A DNA stretch of 64,000 bases from the NCBI RefSeq assembly GCF_000876015.1, contig NZ_BBQM01000001.1, positions 124,001-188,000 of the forward strand, given 5' to 3'. The notes under the pieces were generated by a model that worked only from the letters and a program-made list of their open reading frames with translations, had not been told where the DNA came from and made no database searches. This document shows, piece after piece, positions 30,291-39,393 of the stretch. Position 1 is the stretch's first letter. Every line of letters starts with the position of its first letter. The translations under genes were made by a program, and so were the position numbers. The stretch comes from Cupriavidus basilensis. Its GTDB lineage: Bacteria; Pseudomonadota; Gammaproteobacteria; Burkholderiales; Burkholderiaceae.

Positions 30291-30701
30291 ATACCGATTG
30301 TCTTCGCCAGGCGGGGCCGCCGGTCAGGTCGACAGGCCGGTCTCACGGAATTTCCAAGAAAAAAGCATGCCAGGCGCGGCTCCGGCGGCCCGCCCCGGGC
30401 CGCGCGGCGCCCGTTGCGGCGCCCGAAGCGCGGCGAAGCAAACCTGTTAATATACCGAACTTCGGTTTCCGGGGTTGCCAGCCCCTGTCCGGCAGCACCT
30501 GCGGGAGGCCTTTTTTGCGGGTTTGCCACGGGTTTGCGCGGTGCCCCCGAGGCGTTCCAGTAGTGTCCCTGCAGGGGGCCGCGGCGGCGCTCCGGACGGT
30601 GCCTCCGGTGAGGCCGCGCGGCAGCCTGGCGCGCGGCGCGCGCATCCGGCACGCCGCGCGGGCCGGTCCGGCAACCAGTCTCGGAAATTCCCACGATCGC
30701 A
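30291..30701. other. Divergent spacer between uvrA and the MFS gene
   Basis: 411 bp without a supported gene. An AT-rich core (about 30445-30460, TTAATATACC) in otherwise GC-rich DNA is the likely promoter area for one or both genes. CTGT occurs at 30444-30447 but the second half of a LexA box is missing. GGAATTTCC (about 30348) and its complement GGAAATTCC (about 30682) stand near either end, possibly by chance. Confidence 0.5.
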
Positions 30702-31970
30702 ATGTCGTCGATCCATAGCTCCTCCCAAGATGCGGCCAAGGCCGACGATTCCAAGGCCGACGGCGCCAGCGCGCCGGCCGCCGGGCGCGACCGCATGACC
30801 CGCATGGAACTGCGGGCCAGCATCTCGCTCGCCAGCATCTTCGCGCTGCGCATGCTCGGCCTGTTCCTGATCCTGCCGGTGTTCGCCGAATACGCGGCCG
30901 GGCTGCCCGATGGGCACGACGCCCAGCGCGTGGGCCTGGCGATGGGCATCTACGGCCTGATGCAGGCCTTCCTCCATATCCCGCTGGGCTGGCTGTCCGA
31001 CCGCGTCGGCCGCAAGCCGGTCATGGTCGCCGGGCTGCTGCTGTTCGTCGCCGGCGGGCTGGTGGCGGCGAACGCGGACACGCTCAACGGCATCATCGCC
31101 GGGCGCGCGCTGCAGGGCATGGGCGCGATCTCCGCGGCCATCACCGCCTGCATCGCCGACCTGACCCGCGAGCAGCACCGCACCAAGGCGATGGCCCTGG
31201 TCGGCGGCAGCATCGGCCTGACTTTCGCGCTGTCGCTGGTGATCGCCTCGCCGCTGCTGCACGGCATCGGCATGCCGGGCATCTTCACGCTGATGTCGGT
31301 GCTCGGCGTGCTCGCCATCCTGGTCACGCTGTTCCTGGTGCCCGCGCCGCCGCCGCCGCATCCGGTGCGCATGCCGTTCCGCGCCGTGCTGGCCAACCCC
31401 GACCTGCTGCGGCTCAACGTGGGCGTGCTCGCGCTGCACGCCTCCCAGGTCGCCATGTTCATGGTGGTGCCGGCCATGCTCAGCGACGCCGGCATGCCGC
31501 TGGACCAGCACTGGAAGGTCTACCTGCCGGTGGTGCTGGTGTCCTTCGTGCTGATGCTCGGGCCGATGATGGCCGCCGAGCGCTACGGCAAGGTGCGTCC
31601 CGTGCTGCTGTGCGCGGTCGGGCTGATGACCGCCGTGCAGCTGCTGTTCGCCGCCGTGCACGGCCTGTGGGGCATCGTCGCGGTGCTGCTGCTGTTCTTC
31701 GTCGCCTTCAACGTGCTCGAAGCCATGCAGCCCTCGCTGGTGTCGCGCTACGCTGCCGCCGCGCGCGGAGCCGCGCTCGGCGTGTACAACACCACCCAGG
31801 CGCTGGGCCTGTTCCTCGGCGGCGCGGCCGGCGGCTGGCTGCTCAAGCACGAAGGCCGCAGCGCCGTGTTCCTCGGCTGTGCGGTGGTGCTGCTCCTCTG
31901 GCTTATAATCGCCTGGAACATGAAGTCGCCCCCGGCGCGGAAAAGCAGTGCGCCGGCCGTCGCCGCCTGA
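30702..31970 (+). CDS. MFS transporter (YajR-like)
   Basis: A 422-residue inner-membrane transporter with about 12 transmembrane helices after a hydrophilic N-terminus of 35 residues. The MFS motif A is GWLSDRVGRKPVMVAG (about 87-102), with RALQGMGAISAAITACIADL at helix 4. It belongs to the group always found between uvrA and ssb in Burkholderiaceae; the substrate is unknown. The last residues are a charged tail (KSPPARKSSAPAVAA). It ends 230 bp before ssb, and a GC hairpin (32069-32096) followed by TTATT lies between. Confidence 0.87.
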   Translation: MSSIHSSSQDAAKADDSKADGASAPAAGRDRMTRMELRASISLASIFALRMLGLFLILPVFAEYAAGLPDGHDAQRVGLAMGIYGLMQAFLHIPLGWLSDRVGRKPVMVAGLLLFVAGGLVAANADTLNGIIAGRALQGMGAISAAITACIADLTREQHRTKAMALVGGSIGLTFALSLVIASPLLHGIGMPGIFTLMSVLGVLAILVTLFLVPAPPPPHPVRMPFRAVLANPDLLRLNVGVLALHASQVAMFMVVPAMLSDAGMPLDQHWKVYLPVVLVSFVLMLGPMMAAERYGKVRPVLLCAVGLMTAVQLLFAAVHGLWGIVAVLLLFFVAFNVLEAMQPSLVSRYAAAARGAALGVYNTTQALGLFLGGAAGGWLLKHEGRSAVFLGCAVVLLLWLIIAWNMKSPPARKSSAPAVAA

Positions 31971-32200
31971 AGCCGGCGGCAACGCCGGCGATGACGGAGG
32001 TGGGCCCGCAAGAGTTTCCCGCATCACTTATTAACGCTTTTCGCCGCAATTTGGCGTTAGCATGACCGCGCGCCCGACTCAATGGCCGGGGGCGCGTTAT
32101 TCGTTTACGCGCATTTTTTTCCAGCGCATTTGTTTGCGCATCAGTCAAGGCATCGCCACGCCGCTTGCAGCAGAGGGCGTGGCCCTGGGAGAACACTCAC

Positions 32201-32761
32201 ATGGCATCGATCAATAAAGTCATCCTCGTCGGCAACCTGGGCGCGGACCCCGAAACCCGCTACATGCCCAGCGGCGACGCCGTGACCAACATCCGCCTGG
32301 CGACCACCGACCGCTACAAGGACAAGCAGAGCGGCGAGTTCAAGGAAGCCACCGAGTGGCACCGCATCGCCTTCTTCGGCAAGCTGGCCGAGATCGCCGG
32401 CCAGTACCTGAAGAAGGGCTCGCAGGTCTATATCGAAGGGCGCATCCGCACCCGCAAGTGGACCGACCAGTCCGGCGCGGAAAAATACAGCACCGAAATC
32501 GTCGCCGATCAGATGCAGATGCTGGGCTCGCGCCAGGGCATGGGCGGTGGTGGCGGCGGTGACGACATGGGCGGCGGCTACGGCGGCGGCCGCGAGTCGA
32601 GCGGCGGTGGCGGCGGCGGCGGTGGCGGCGGTGGCTATGGCGCGCGCGGCGGCCAGGCTGCCGGCGGTGGCGGTGGACAGCAGGGCGGCGGCGCGGCGCG
32701 GCGTCCGCAGCCGGCGCCGTCGAACGGCTTCGAGGACATGGACGACGATATTCCGTTCTGA
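32201..32761 (+). CDS. ssb: Single-stranded DNA-binding protein
   Basis: Coats single-stranded DNA in replication, repair and recombination. The 186-residue product has an OB fold (1-110: [52 protein letters not shown]), a long Gly-rich linker (about 113-165) and the protein-docking acidic tip DDDIPF. GGGAG precedes the start by about 10 nt. The linker is encoded by GGN runs that could slip in replication. A clear terminator follows. Confidence 0.98.
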   Translation: MASINKVILVGNLGADPETRYMPSGDAVTNIRLATTDRYKDKQSGEFKEATEWHRIAFFGKLAEIAGQYLKKGSQVYIEGRIRTRKWTDQSGAEKYSTEIVADQMQMLGSRQGMGGGGGGDDMGGGYGGGRESSGGGGGGGGGGGYGARGGQAAGGGGGQQGGGAARRPQPAPSNGFEDMDDDIPF

Positions 32762-32790
32762 CCTCCCGTAACGGAAAGCCATAAACATCG

Positions 32791-32814
32791 AACCCCGCCG
32801 AGTGCGGGGTTTTT
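32791..32814 (+). terminator. Rho-independent terminator after ssb
   Basis: AACCCCGC/GCGGGGTT (8-bp stem, loop CGAGT) is followed by TTTT, 30 nt past the ssb stop. Confidence 0.92.
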
Positions 32815-32899
32815 GGCATCTGAGCTGCAAGTTTTTTCTTGCATGTTCGTGTGTTTCTCTCCACCTTGAAGCGTTGTCCTGTTTCCGTGGGGCAGTGGC

Positions 32900-33283
32900 A
32901 TGCGCACTCTGACTCGCTCGCTGGCGGGAGAAGGTTCCCTCGGGATTCGATTCGCCAGATTCGCTGGCGGTGAACGGGTTCCGGTGCTAGTCGATCGCCG
33001 CGGCCTCCGCGCCTATCTGCCCACGTTATCTGTTACCGCCCAGATTCGGAGCGCCGGCAAGGCACCGAACACCATGCTCGCCGCGCTCCATGCATGGCGG
33101 TGGCTTTACCGCCGGGCGGCGGCGCAATCCATCGATCTCCAGGCATTGGAAGGTCGCGTTGACCTTCCGTGCGCGTGCGCGGCGCTGGCGCACAACCGCC
33201 TTGCGTTTGCCACCTACGCCGACACCCGCTCGGTATCCGGCATGACGAAGCGATGTTCGATCAGGTCGGGTTGCGGATGGTAG
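32900..33283 (+). pseudogene. Truncated tyrosine-recombinase/integrase N-terminus
   Basis: The first ~92 codons resemble the N-terminal (SAM-like, DNA-arm) part of phage/ICE-type integrases. FAGGERVPVLVDRRGL, YLPTLSVTAQIRSAGKAPNT and HAWRWLYRRAAAQSIDLQAL follow the pattern of a start region, a TxLR-like strand and a helix with conserved Trp. No catalytic domain (R..H-R-Y) follows: the frame runs into unrelated sequence that overlaps the 3' end of the convergent DUF1254 gene. It stands immediately after the ssb terminator, so it looks like the remnant of an element inserted downstream of ssb. Similarity is judged by eye only. Confidence 0.6.
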
Positions 33284-34512
33284 TAGCGCAGGGCCATGGC
33301 GAACCTCCCCTTGGGTGCCGGGAGCCAGTTGGCGAGGCCTTCCGCGGGCGGTGCGCATTGGATGGCGAGATCCAGAGACCCGTCCGCGTTTCGCGTCAGC
33401 CCGGGCGTACGATCGCCGATGGCGTAGCGCTGGATCGGATTCGCCGTGAAGAAGCGCCGCCCGTCCGGCGCGAACTCGTACATCGACAGTGACCAGAAGG
33501 CGTTCACGGGCATCCGTGCAGGCACGTGCAGCCGGTAGCAGTGCGCGCCGTCGAGCGGCTGGCCGTCTCCATCGGTCAATGCACTGGCGTAGATGGCTTC
33601 CGGGCGCTCCAGCGCGCCGAGTCCGACCAGCGAGATATAGGCGCGGTACAAATAGTCGGTGCCGAAGTTGCCGATGTGGTCCATGCCGCTGAGCCAGGAT
33701 CCGCGCGGTCCGTTCCGGCGGAGGCTGCCCTTGGGCGGGTGCTCCAGTTCGTGGCGCAGCGCGGGCCACAGGCGTGTCCAGGCCTCACGGATCTCCGGCG
33801 ACAGCGTGTCCCACGCGGCCAGGTCGCCGGCGCGGACGCCCAGGTCGGCAAAGCCCGCCACCATCTCCTGTTCATGCGCTGGCACGCCGTTGCGCGCCAG
33901 CGCTTCGTTGACCAGCGCCAGGTAGGCGGCGGGGCGGGTCTCGTCGGGCGTGGCCTGGAGGCGTGCGGGCGGCACGGCGCTTGTGCCGAGCCGCATCTGT
34001 TCCTGCAGCGCATGGACTTGCGGCAGGTCCGACGGGCCGTCGACGAGCACGCGCGCCAGCAGCCAGACATCGTTGCACGGGGCGCGCGCCAGGACGGCGC
34101 CGTTGGGCAGCCCGGCCGGCGCGCTGGCGTGGTGCGCCGGCCCGGCGATGACGAACACGTGCGCGCCGGGGCCATTCGTGCGCAGGCCCAGGCAGGCGAA
34201 ATTGTTGGTGAAGGCATCCATCAGCGCCACGCTGTAGTAGCGGCTGCCCATATCGGGAACCGTCAGCGTGGCGGGGCCGGCGGACAGGTCGAGCCATGCC
34301 AACGAATACAGCGTGTCGTTGTTCGGCATCGTCACCTGGCGCGCGCGGTCGTCCAGCAGATCGCGGTTGTGATGCAGCTGGTTGGCTGGCCTGCCGTGCG
34401 TGGTCTCGTGCTGCGTGAAGCGCCAGCGCGTGCGTGCCAGGTCGTGCAGCGCAAAGGTGTAGATAAAGGCTGCGCGGATGCGCTGGTCCAGTGCGGCGCG
34501 GTCTGTGGTCAT
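33214..34512 (-). CDS. DUF1254/DUF1214 domain protein
   Basis: A 432-residue protein of unknown function, recognised by the paired DUF1254 (residues about 40-170: MPNNDTLYSLAWLDLSAGP, SRYYSVALMDAFTNNF) and DUF1214 (about 300-420: FWSLSMYEFAPDGRRFFTANP, RYAIGDRTPGL, NWLPAPKGRFAMALRYYHP) domains. No signal peptide is visible, although many family members are exported. It is the last gene of a minus-strand unit with a Bug binding protein (21 bp upstream) and a metallo-hydrolase, hinting at an enzyme or binding role in catabolism of a common substrate. Its end overlaps the integrase remnant. Confidence 0.85.
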   Translation of the reverse strand: MTTDRAALDQRIRAAFIYTFALHDLARTRWRFTQHETTHGRPANQLHHNRDLLDDRARQVTMPNNDTLYSLAWLDLSAGPATLTVPDMGSRYYSVALMDAFTNNFACLGLRTNGPGAHVFVIAGPAHHASAPAGLPNGAVLARAPCNDVWLLARVLVDGPSDLPQVHALQEQMRLGTSAVPPARLQATPDETRPAAYLALVNEALARNGVPAHEQEMVAGFADLGVRAGDLAAWDTLSPEIREAWTRLWPALRHELEHPPKGSLRRNGPRGSWLSGMDHIGNFGTDYLYRAYISLVGLGALERPEAIYASALTDGDGQPLDGAHCYRLHVPARMPVNAFWSLSMYEFAPDGRRFFTANPIQRYAIGDRTPGLTRNADGSLDLAIQCAPPAEGLANWLPAPKGRFAMALRYYHPQPDLIEHRFVMPDTERVSA

Positions 34513-34533
34513 GTCGGTTCCTCGATGGTGTCG

Positions 34534-35547
34534 TTAGTCCACGGTGATGTGGTTGGCGCGAATCACGTTGCCCCAGACCGCCACGTCGTCGCGCACGGTC
34601 TGCGCAAACTGCTCCGGCGTCTTGATTGGCGGATCGGTCATGTTCATTTGCAGGAAGCGCTCCCGTATGTCGGCGCTGGCCAATGCCTGGTTCACTTCCG
34701 CGTTGAGCCGCTGGACGATGGCGGCGGGGGTGCCGGCCGGCGCGAACAGGCCGTACCAGCTATCGGTGTCGAACGGGTAGCCCTGCTCGGTCATGGTCGG
34801 CACGTCCGGCGTGGCCGCGCCGCGCCGCGTGCCGCTGATGGCCAGCACGCGCAGCTTGCCGGCCCGGATCAGCGGCAGCGACGACGACGCATCGACCCAT
34901 CCCACCTTCACGATGCCACCCTGCATGTCGTTCAGGATCTGCGGCACGGACTTGTAGGGCACATGCCGCATGCGGATGCCGCTCTGCATCCGCAGCGCCT
35001 CCATCGTCAGATGGCCGCCGGAGCCGATGCCCCACGACGCGTAGTCGTAGGCGTCGGGCCGCGCCCGCACGTGGGCGACGAACTCCTTCAGATTGCGCGC
35101 CGGAAACGCCGGCACCACCACCAGGAAGTTGCCGCCCGCGCCAATCTGGGCCACCGGCGTCAGGTCACGCAGCCCGTCGTACGGCATCTTTGGCTGCAAG
35201 GTCTGGTTGATGACCACCGTGGCCGCGTAGGTGAACAGCAGCGTCTGGCCGTCCGGCGCCGCCTTGGCGACGATGTTATTGCCGATGATGCCGGTGGCGC
35301 CGGGCTTGTTGTCGATCACGAACGGCTGGCCCAGCCGCCTGCCGATGACTTCGGCCAGCGGCCGGGCGAACAGGTCGGGGCCGCTGCCGGCCGACGCCGG
35401 CACGACCAGCCGGATCGGCCGCGACGGCCACGTGGCAGCGGCGCGGGCCGGGTGCAAGACCGCGCCCAGTCCAAGCCAGGCAAGCCACCGCAGGGCATCG
35501 CGGCGGCTGCGCCCGGGCGCCGCGCCGGTCATGAGGGAATGGGTCAT
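34534..35547 (-). CDS. Bug-family (TctC) solute-binding protein
   Basis: A 337-residue periplasmic binding protein of the tripartite tricarboxylate transporter receptor family; such proteins bind carboxylates or related small molecules. The N-terminus has a twin-arginine-like signal (GRSRRDALRWLAWLGLGAVL, cleavage near ARAAATWP). The mature domain begins WPSRPIRLVVPASAGSGPD, with PFVIDNKPGATGIIGNN and YDYASWGIGSGGHL. GAGGAG precedes the start by 6 nt. It is 10 bp from the metallo-hydrolase stop and 21 bp from the DUF1254 gene. No TctA/TctB membrane genes are nearby, a common situation for orphan Bug proteins. Confidence 0.93.
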   Translation of the reverse strand: MTHSLMTGAAPGRSRRDALRWLAWLGLGAVLHPARAAATWPSRPIRLVVPASAGSGPDLFARPLAEVIGRRLGQPFVIDNKPGATGIIGNNIVAKAAPDGQTLLFTYAATVVINQTLQPKMPYDGLRDLTPVAQIGAGGNFLVVVPAFPARNLKEFVAHVRARPDAYDYASWGIGSGGHLTMEALRMQSGIRMRHVPYKSVPQILNDMQGGIVKVGWVDASSSLPLIRAGKLRVLAISGTRRGAATPDVPTMTEQGYPFDTDSWYGLFAPAGTPAAIVQRLNAEVNQALASADIRERFLQMNMTDPPIKTPEQFAQTVRDDVAVWGNVIRANHITVD

Positions 35548-35557
35548 CGCTGGCTCC

Positions 35558-36811
35558 TCAGTGGATGCCGAAGTTGTCGTCCGAACCGCTTTCCAGCACC
35601 ATCGCGGCCGCCACATAGAGGCTGCGGGACACATAGCTGCGCACCTGTCTTGATCGGGCGCGCAGCCATTGGGCCTTGCGTTGGCGGGCTTCCATCACGG
35701 GCGGCGCGTCGCCGGGCGCCTGCGCCAGCAGGTCGATCACATGCAGCGCAAGCTGGATATCTCCGCGTTCGGCCAGCGCGCACGCATGCCGCACCACGGC
35801 GCCGTGGTCGGCGATTGCCGCCGCGATCTCGCTGGCCACGTCCTCGGGCGCGGCAGGATGCAGCGTCGTGGCATTGCGGTCCCACCAGCCGTTCTCGGAC
35901 CGGTAGATATCGCGTGCGATGTAGGTCGGATCGCCGTAGGTCGGCTGCATGCACGGCTGCTCGAACAGTTCGGCCGGTGGTTGCAGCGCGGCCAGCATCT
36001 GGCGCTCGTTGCAGCCGGCGTTCATCAGCCGCACCACTTCCCCGCGCATCCAGCGCAGCGCGGCCGCCGTATGCAGCAGCACCTGCCGGCAGGTCTCCTC
36101 GCCGTGCAGGGTGGTCCCGAATTCCCGGGCCACCGTCTCGGGCCGCAGCCCGGCCAGGCGTTCCAGCGTTTCGGCCCAGCGCACCGTATCGCGCATCGTG
36201 CGGAACGGAGTGCCGATGTTCGGGATGGAGTCGATGACCGCCGGGCCGCCATACAGCAGCCGACTGCCCGGCAGCCACACGGCTACGGCATCGTCCGTCT
36301 CCGAGGGGGCCCACAGGATTTCGGCGCGACGATCGCCCTGGCCCACCGTGATGCCGTCGTGGAACGTCTCCGTGGGCACGCTTTGGCGCAGCTTGCCCGC
36401 CAGGGCGCCGCTGGCGTGCCGGAACTGGATCTCCGCCATGCGCTCCTGCATGCGCTGGGTCTCGCGGTAGCGGCTCTGGCGCGCCAGTACGTTGACGTGC
36501 GCCAGCACGCGTGGCGCCGGTTCGCCGCGCTGGGCGGCATGGTCGATCCACTGCTTCACACCGGCGTTGTAGCCCAGGTGTCCGTGGCTGTAGCAGAGCG
36601 CCAGCACAGGGAGGCTGGTCCGGGCGCGCAGCACTTCGATCATCCCGGCCGTCACGCCGCCGCCAGGGCCGCTGTCGACCACCAGCAGTCCGCCACCCAC
36701 GTCGGCGACGAAACTCTGGCCCTGGCCGTGCAGCAGCCAGATGCCGTCTCCAATGGCGTCGATGCCGTGGCCGGTGATCAGCGCGGCGGGGCGGTCCTCG
36801 ATTGTGTGCAT
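35558..36811 (-). CDS. Metallo-beta-lactamase-fold, alkylsulfatase-like protein
   Basis: A 417-residue protein built like BDS1/SdsA alkylsulfatases: an MBL domain (about 10-230), then a dimerisation-like helical domain (DIYRSENGWWDRNATTLHPA, about 310-330) and no SCP2 domain. The usual MBL metal motif HxHxDH is altered: here CYSHGHLGYNAG keeps two histidines but has Gly-Tyr where Asp-His is expected. SETDDAVAVWLPGSRLLYGG corresponds to the second metal motif. It may bind one metal or have changed activity. GGGAGGGG precedes the start. It is the first gene of the hydrolase-Bug-DUF1254 unit. Confidence 0.8.
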   Translation of the reverse strand: MHTIEDRPAALITGHGIDAIGDGIWLLHGQGQSFVADVGGGLLVVDSGPGGGVTAGMIEVLRARTSLPVLALCYSHGHLGYNAGVKQWIDHAAQRGEPAPRVLAHVNVLARQSRYRETQRMQERMAEIQFRHASGALAGKLRQSVPTETFHDGITVGQGDRRAEILWAPSETDDAVAVWLPGSRLLYGGPAVIDSIPNIGTPFRTMRDTVRWAETLERLAGLRPETVAREFGTTLHGEETCRQVLLHTAAALRWMRGEVVRLMNAGCNERQMLAALQPPAELFEQPCMQPTYGDPTYIARDIYRSENGWWDRNATTLHPAAPEDVASEIAAAIADHGAVVRHACALAERGDIQLALHVIDLLAQAPGDAPPVMEARQRKAQWLRARSRQVRSYVSRSLYVAAAMVLESGSDDNFGIH

Positions 36812-37011
36812 GTGTTTCCCCTCCCAGTTGGCGAAGGGATATTCACGCGCAGACGCGGGACTATATGCAGTGGGGAAAGTCCCGGTGCGGCCGGGCGCGC
36901 CGGCTGCGCGGGCAGCGCTGGCGCGGCCTGGCGGGCGTTGCGGAATTTCAGGTGTGAACCGGCGGTTATCGCCTGTGGCCGGCCGGGAATTCCCGCCGGC
37001 GCGGCGCTGGG

Positions 37012-37968
37012 CTAGCCGACCGCTTCCGGGGGGTGCGGCACCTGGCGGCGCAGCGGACTGTCGGGCATCTTGCTCAGGTAGTGCACTTCACGGCGCAGCA
37101 GCTTCGCGAACTGCTCGGCCACGGGCGTCATCGGCGAATCGGCGCGATAGACCAGGCTGACGGCATGGCTGGGCAGCGGGTCTTCGATCGGCAGCACCAC
37201 CAGGCTGGCGTTGGTCAGGCGGCCCGGCACGAGCTGGCGCGGCAGCAGGCACAGCAGCGAGCGGTCTTCGAGCAGCGTCTGGATCATGCCGATGGTGTCG
37301 CACCGTACCGCCACGCGGGGCAGCGGCAGGTCGCGGGCACGGAAGGCGTCCATGATCGCCGCGCCGGGCCCGTGCATCCGCTGCCCGGTCAGCACCCATT
37401 CCGAACCCACCAGCTCGCGCAGGGATCGGGCGTTGCGCAACGGATGCTCGCGATGCGCCACCACCACGGAATCGTTGTTGTACAGGGGCTCGCAGACGAA
37501 CTCGCGCTCGATGCCCTCGTCGGGAATCGGGCTCACGGCCATGTCCATCGCGCCCGCGCGCAGGTTCGACAGATGGGCCGGATAGACGCCGCTGTCGATG
37601 CAGACCTGCACGTCGGGATGCTGGGACCGGAAACGCTTGAGCACCGCCGGCAGCAGCAGATGCGCCGGGCCGCCCGTGACGCCAATGCGGACCACGCCGT
37701 TGCGCGTGCCAAGCATCTGGGCCATCTCGTCGGTGGCCTTCCGGGCTTCGCTGGCGATGAGCTGGGCGCGGCGCAGGAACGCCTCGCCATAGCGTGAGAG
37801 CACGATGCCGCGCGTGGTGCGCGTCAGCAGCGGCACATGCAGTTCCTCCTCGAGCAGCCGGATGCTCTTGGTGATGGCCGGTGCCGACACGCCGCGCGCC
37901 TTGGCGCCGGCACGGATGCTGCCGCACTCGGCCACGGCGATGAAGTCCTGTACCTGGCTTAGTCGCAT
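37012..37968 (-). CDS. LysR-family transcriptional regulator
   Basis: A 318-residue DNA-binding regulator. The winged HTH is residues 1-60 (MRLSQVQDFIAVAECGSIRAGAKARGVSAPAITKSIRLLEEELHVPLLTR split by the turn at Ser-Ile-Arg), and the effector-binding domain runs from about 90 to 300. It lies upstream of the minus-strand hydrolase unit and divergent from the CoA-transferase operon, with 195 bp between, so it could control either. Two palindromes in that spacer (38036-38068) are candidate binding sites. The ligand is unknown. Confidence 0.92.
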   Translation of the reverse strand: MRLSQVQDFIAVAECGSIRAGAKARGVSAPAITKSIRLLEEELHVPLLTRTTRGIVLSRYGEAFLRRAQLIASEARKATDEMAQMLGTRNGVVRIGVTGGPAHLLLPAVLKRFRSQHPDVQVCIDSGVYPAHLSNLRAGAMDMAVSPIPDEGIEREFVCEPLYNNDSVVVAHREHPLRNARSLRELVGSEWVLTGQRMHGPGAAIMDAFRARDLPLPRVAVRCDTIGMIQTLLEDRSLLCLLPRQLVPGRLTNASLVVLPIEDPLPSHAVSLVYRADSPMTPVAEQFAKLLRREVHYLSKMPDSPLRRQVPHPPEAVG

Positions 37969-38035
37969 GGGTTCGTCTCCTGTCGCGGGCGTTCATGGCG
38001 GCGCCCTGTCCGCCAGCATAGCGCCAGCCGCGCGG

Positions 38036-38068
38036 CCACGGGATTACCCGTGGTGCTAACCGCTGGTT
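38036..38068. promoter_or_regulatory. Two palindromes between lysR and the CoA-transferase gene
   Basis: CCACGGG-ATTA-CCCGTGG (38036-38053) and AACC-GCT-GGTT (38058-38068), with centres about 18 bp apart, lie in the divergent spacer. The arrangement suits a regulator dimer pair such as a LysR tetramer. Confidence 0.5.
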
Positions 38069-38163
38069 CACGCCGCAGCGATCTGGGAAGCTGCCGCATC
38101 CGATGCACGTGCCGCATGATCCGTTTCCATCGATGCCGTCATGGCATGCATTCGGAAGACAGG

Positions 38164-39393
38164 ATGAAGACCCAGAACGACCTGCCGCTTGCAGGCATTC
38201 GCGTGGCCGAATTCGGCCAGTTCATCGCCGCACCGGGGGCGGCGATGCTGCTGGCCGACCTTGGCGCCGACGTCATCAAGGTGGAACCGCTGCGCGGCGA
38301 CGGCGCCCGGCGTTTCGACGGCACCAGCCCGCAGAGCCCGATGTTCCTGGCCTACAACCGCGGCAAGCGCGCCATCGCGCTGGACCTGCGTCGTCCGGCG
38401 GGGCTGCAGGCCGCCCGCAAGCTGGCGTTGTCGTGCGACGTGGTGCTGCACAACGCGCGGCCCGGCTCGATGGAGTCGCTGGGCCTGGATGCCGTCTCGC
38501 TGCGGGACGTCCGGCCCGATCTGGTCCATGCCAGTGTCACCGCCTTCGGCACGCGCGGGCCGTCGCGCCTGCGGCCGGGCCTGGATATCGCCGCGCAGGC
38601 CGAAAGCGGCATGATGTCCGTGACGGGCGAGGCCGGCGGCCAGCCGCTGAAGGCCGGCTTCGCGCTGATCGATGCCGCCACGGCGCTGGCGACATCCAGC
38701 GGCATCGTGGCGGCGCTGTTCCGGCGCTTGCGCACAGGCCACGGCGATACCATCGAGACGTCGCTGCTGAACGTCGGCGTGCATCTGCAGGCCCAGCTCT
38801 GGGCCGAGTACCAGTGCTCGGGCGCGCTGCCGGCACGCAGCGGCAACAGCCAGCCCAGGGCGGCGCCTGCCGCCGACGTGATTGGCGTGGCGGACGGCCA
38901 TATCGTGCTGTCGGCCTATCTCGACGAACACTGGGCGCGGCTGTGCACGGCCATCGGGCAACCCGGGCTGGCCAGCGATGCCCGCTTTGCCAGCAACCCG
39001 CTGCGCGTGCAGAACCGGCCGGCCTTGCTGGCGATCCTGCATGACGCGCTGCGCGGGTACTCGGGCGAGGACGCGTGCGCGCTGCTCGAACGGCATCGGG
39101 TGGTGGTGGGCGTGGTGCGCGACTATCGCCAGGTCGAGGTCAGCGCCGACGTGCACGCCAACGCAATGTTGATGGCTGTTGCCGACGGCGCTGGCGGTCA
39201 CCTGTCGCTGCCGGGCCTGCCGTTCCGCATGGAGGCGGCCCCGCCTGCATCCAGCCCGGTGGTGCCCCGGATCGGCCAGCACACGGTGGAGGTGCTCCGC
39301 GAGCTTGGCTATGGCGACGACGCCATCGACACGATGGCCCGCGACGGCGCGATCGGTGTGGCGTTGCCGCGTCGCGAAGGCGCGGCAGCATGA
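38164..39393 (+). CDS. CaiB/BaiF-family CoA-transferase
   Basis: A family III CoA-transferase of 409 residues that moves CoA between carboxylic acids. Visible are the N-terminal LPLAGIRVAEFGQFIAAPGAAMLLADLGADVIKVE, the KRAIALDLR strand and the catalytic aspartate region RPGLDIAAQAESGM. The start at 38164 has GGAAG 6 nt upstream; an in-frame ATG at 38143 is possible. Its stop overlaps the next start (ATGA), a crotonase fragment. Together with the Bug protein and porin it suggests uptake and CoA-activation of an organic acid. Confidence 0.9.
   Translation: MKTQNDLPLAGIRVAEFGQFIAAPGAAMLLADLGADVIKVEPLRGDGARRFDGTSPQSPMFLAYNRGKRAIALDLRRPAGLQAARKLALSCDVVLHNARPGSMESLGLDAVSLRDVRPDLVHASVTAFGTRGPSRLRPGLDIAAQAESGMMSVTGEAGGQPLKAGFALIDAATALATSSGIVAALFRRLRTGHGDTIETSLLNVGVHLQAQLWAEYQCSGALPARSGNSQPRAAPAADVIGVADGHIVLSAYLDEHWARLCTAIGQPGLASDARFASNPLRVQNRPALLAILHDALRGYSGEDACALLERHRVVVGVVRDYRQVEVSADVHANAMLMAVADGAGGHLSLPGLPFRMEAAPPASSPVVPRIGQHTVEVLRELGYGDDAIDTMARDGAIGVALPRREGAAA

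Noticed and set aside
30444..30459. Possible LexA box upstream of uvrA
   Set aside because: Only the first half CTGT is present; the second half reads CGAA instead of ACAG.
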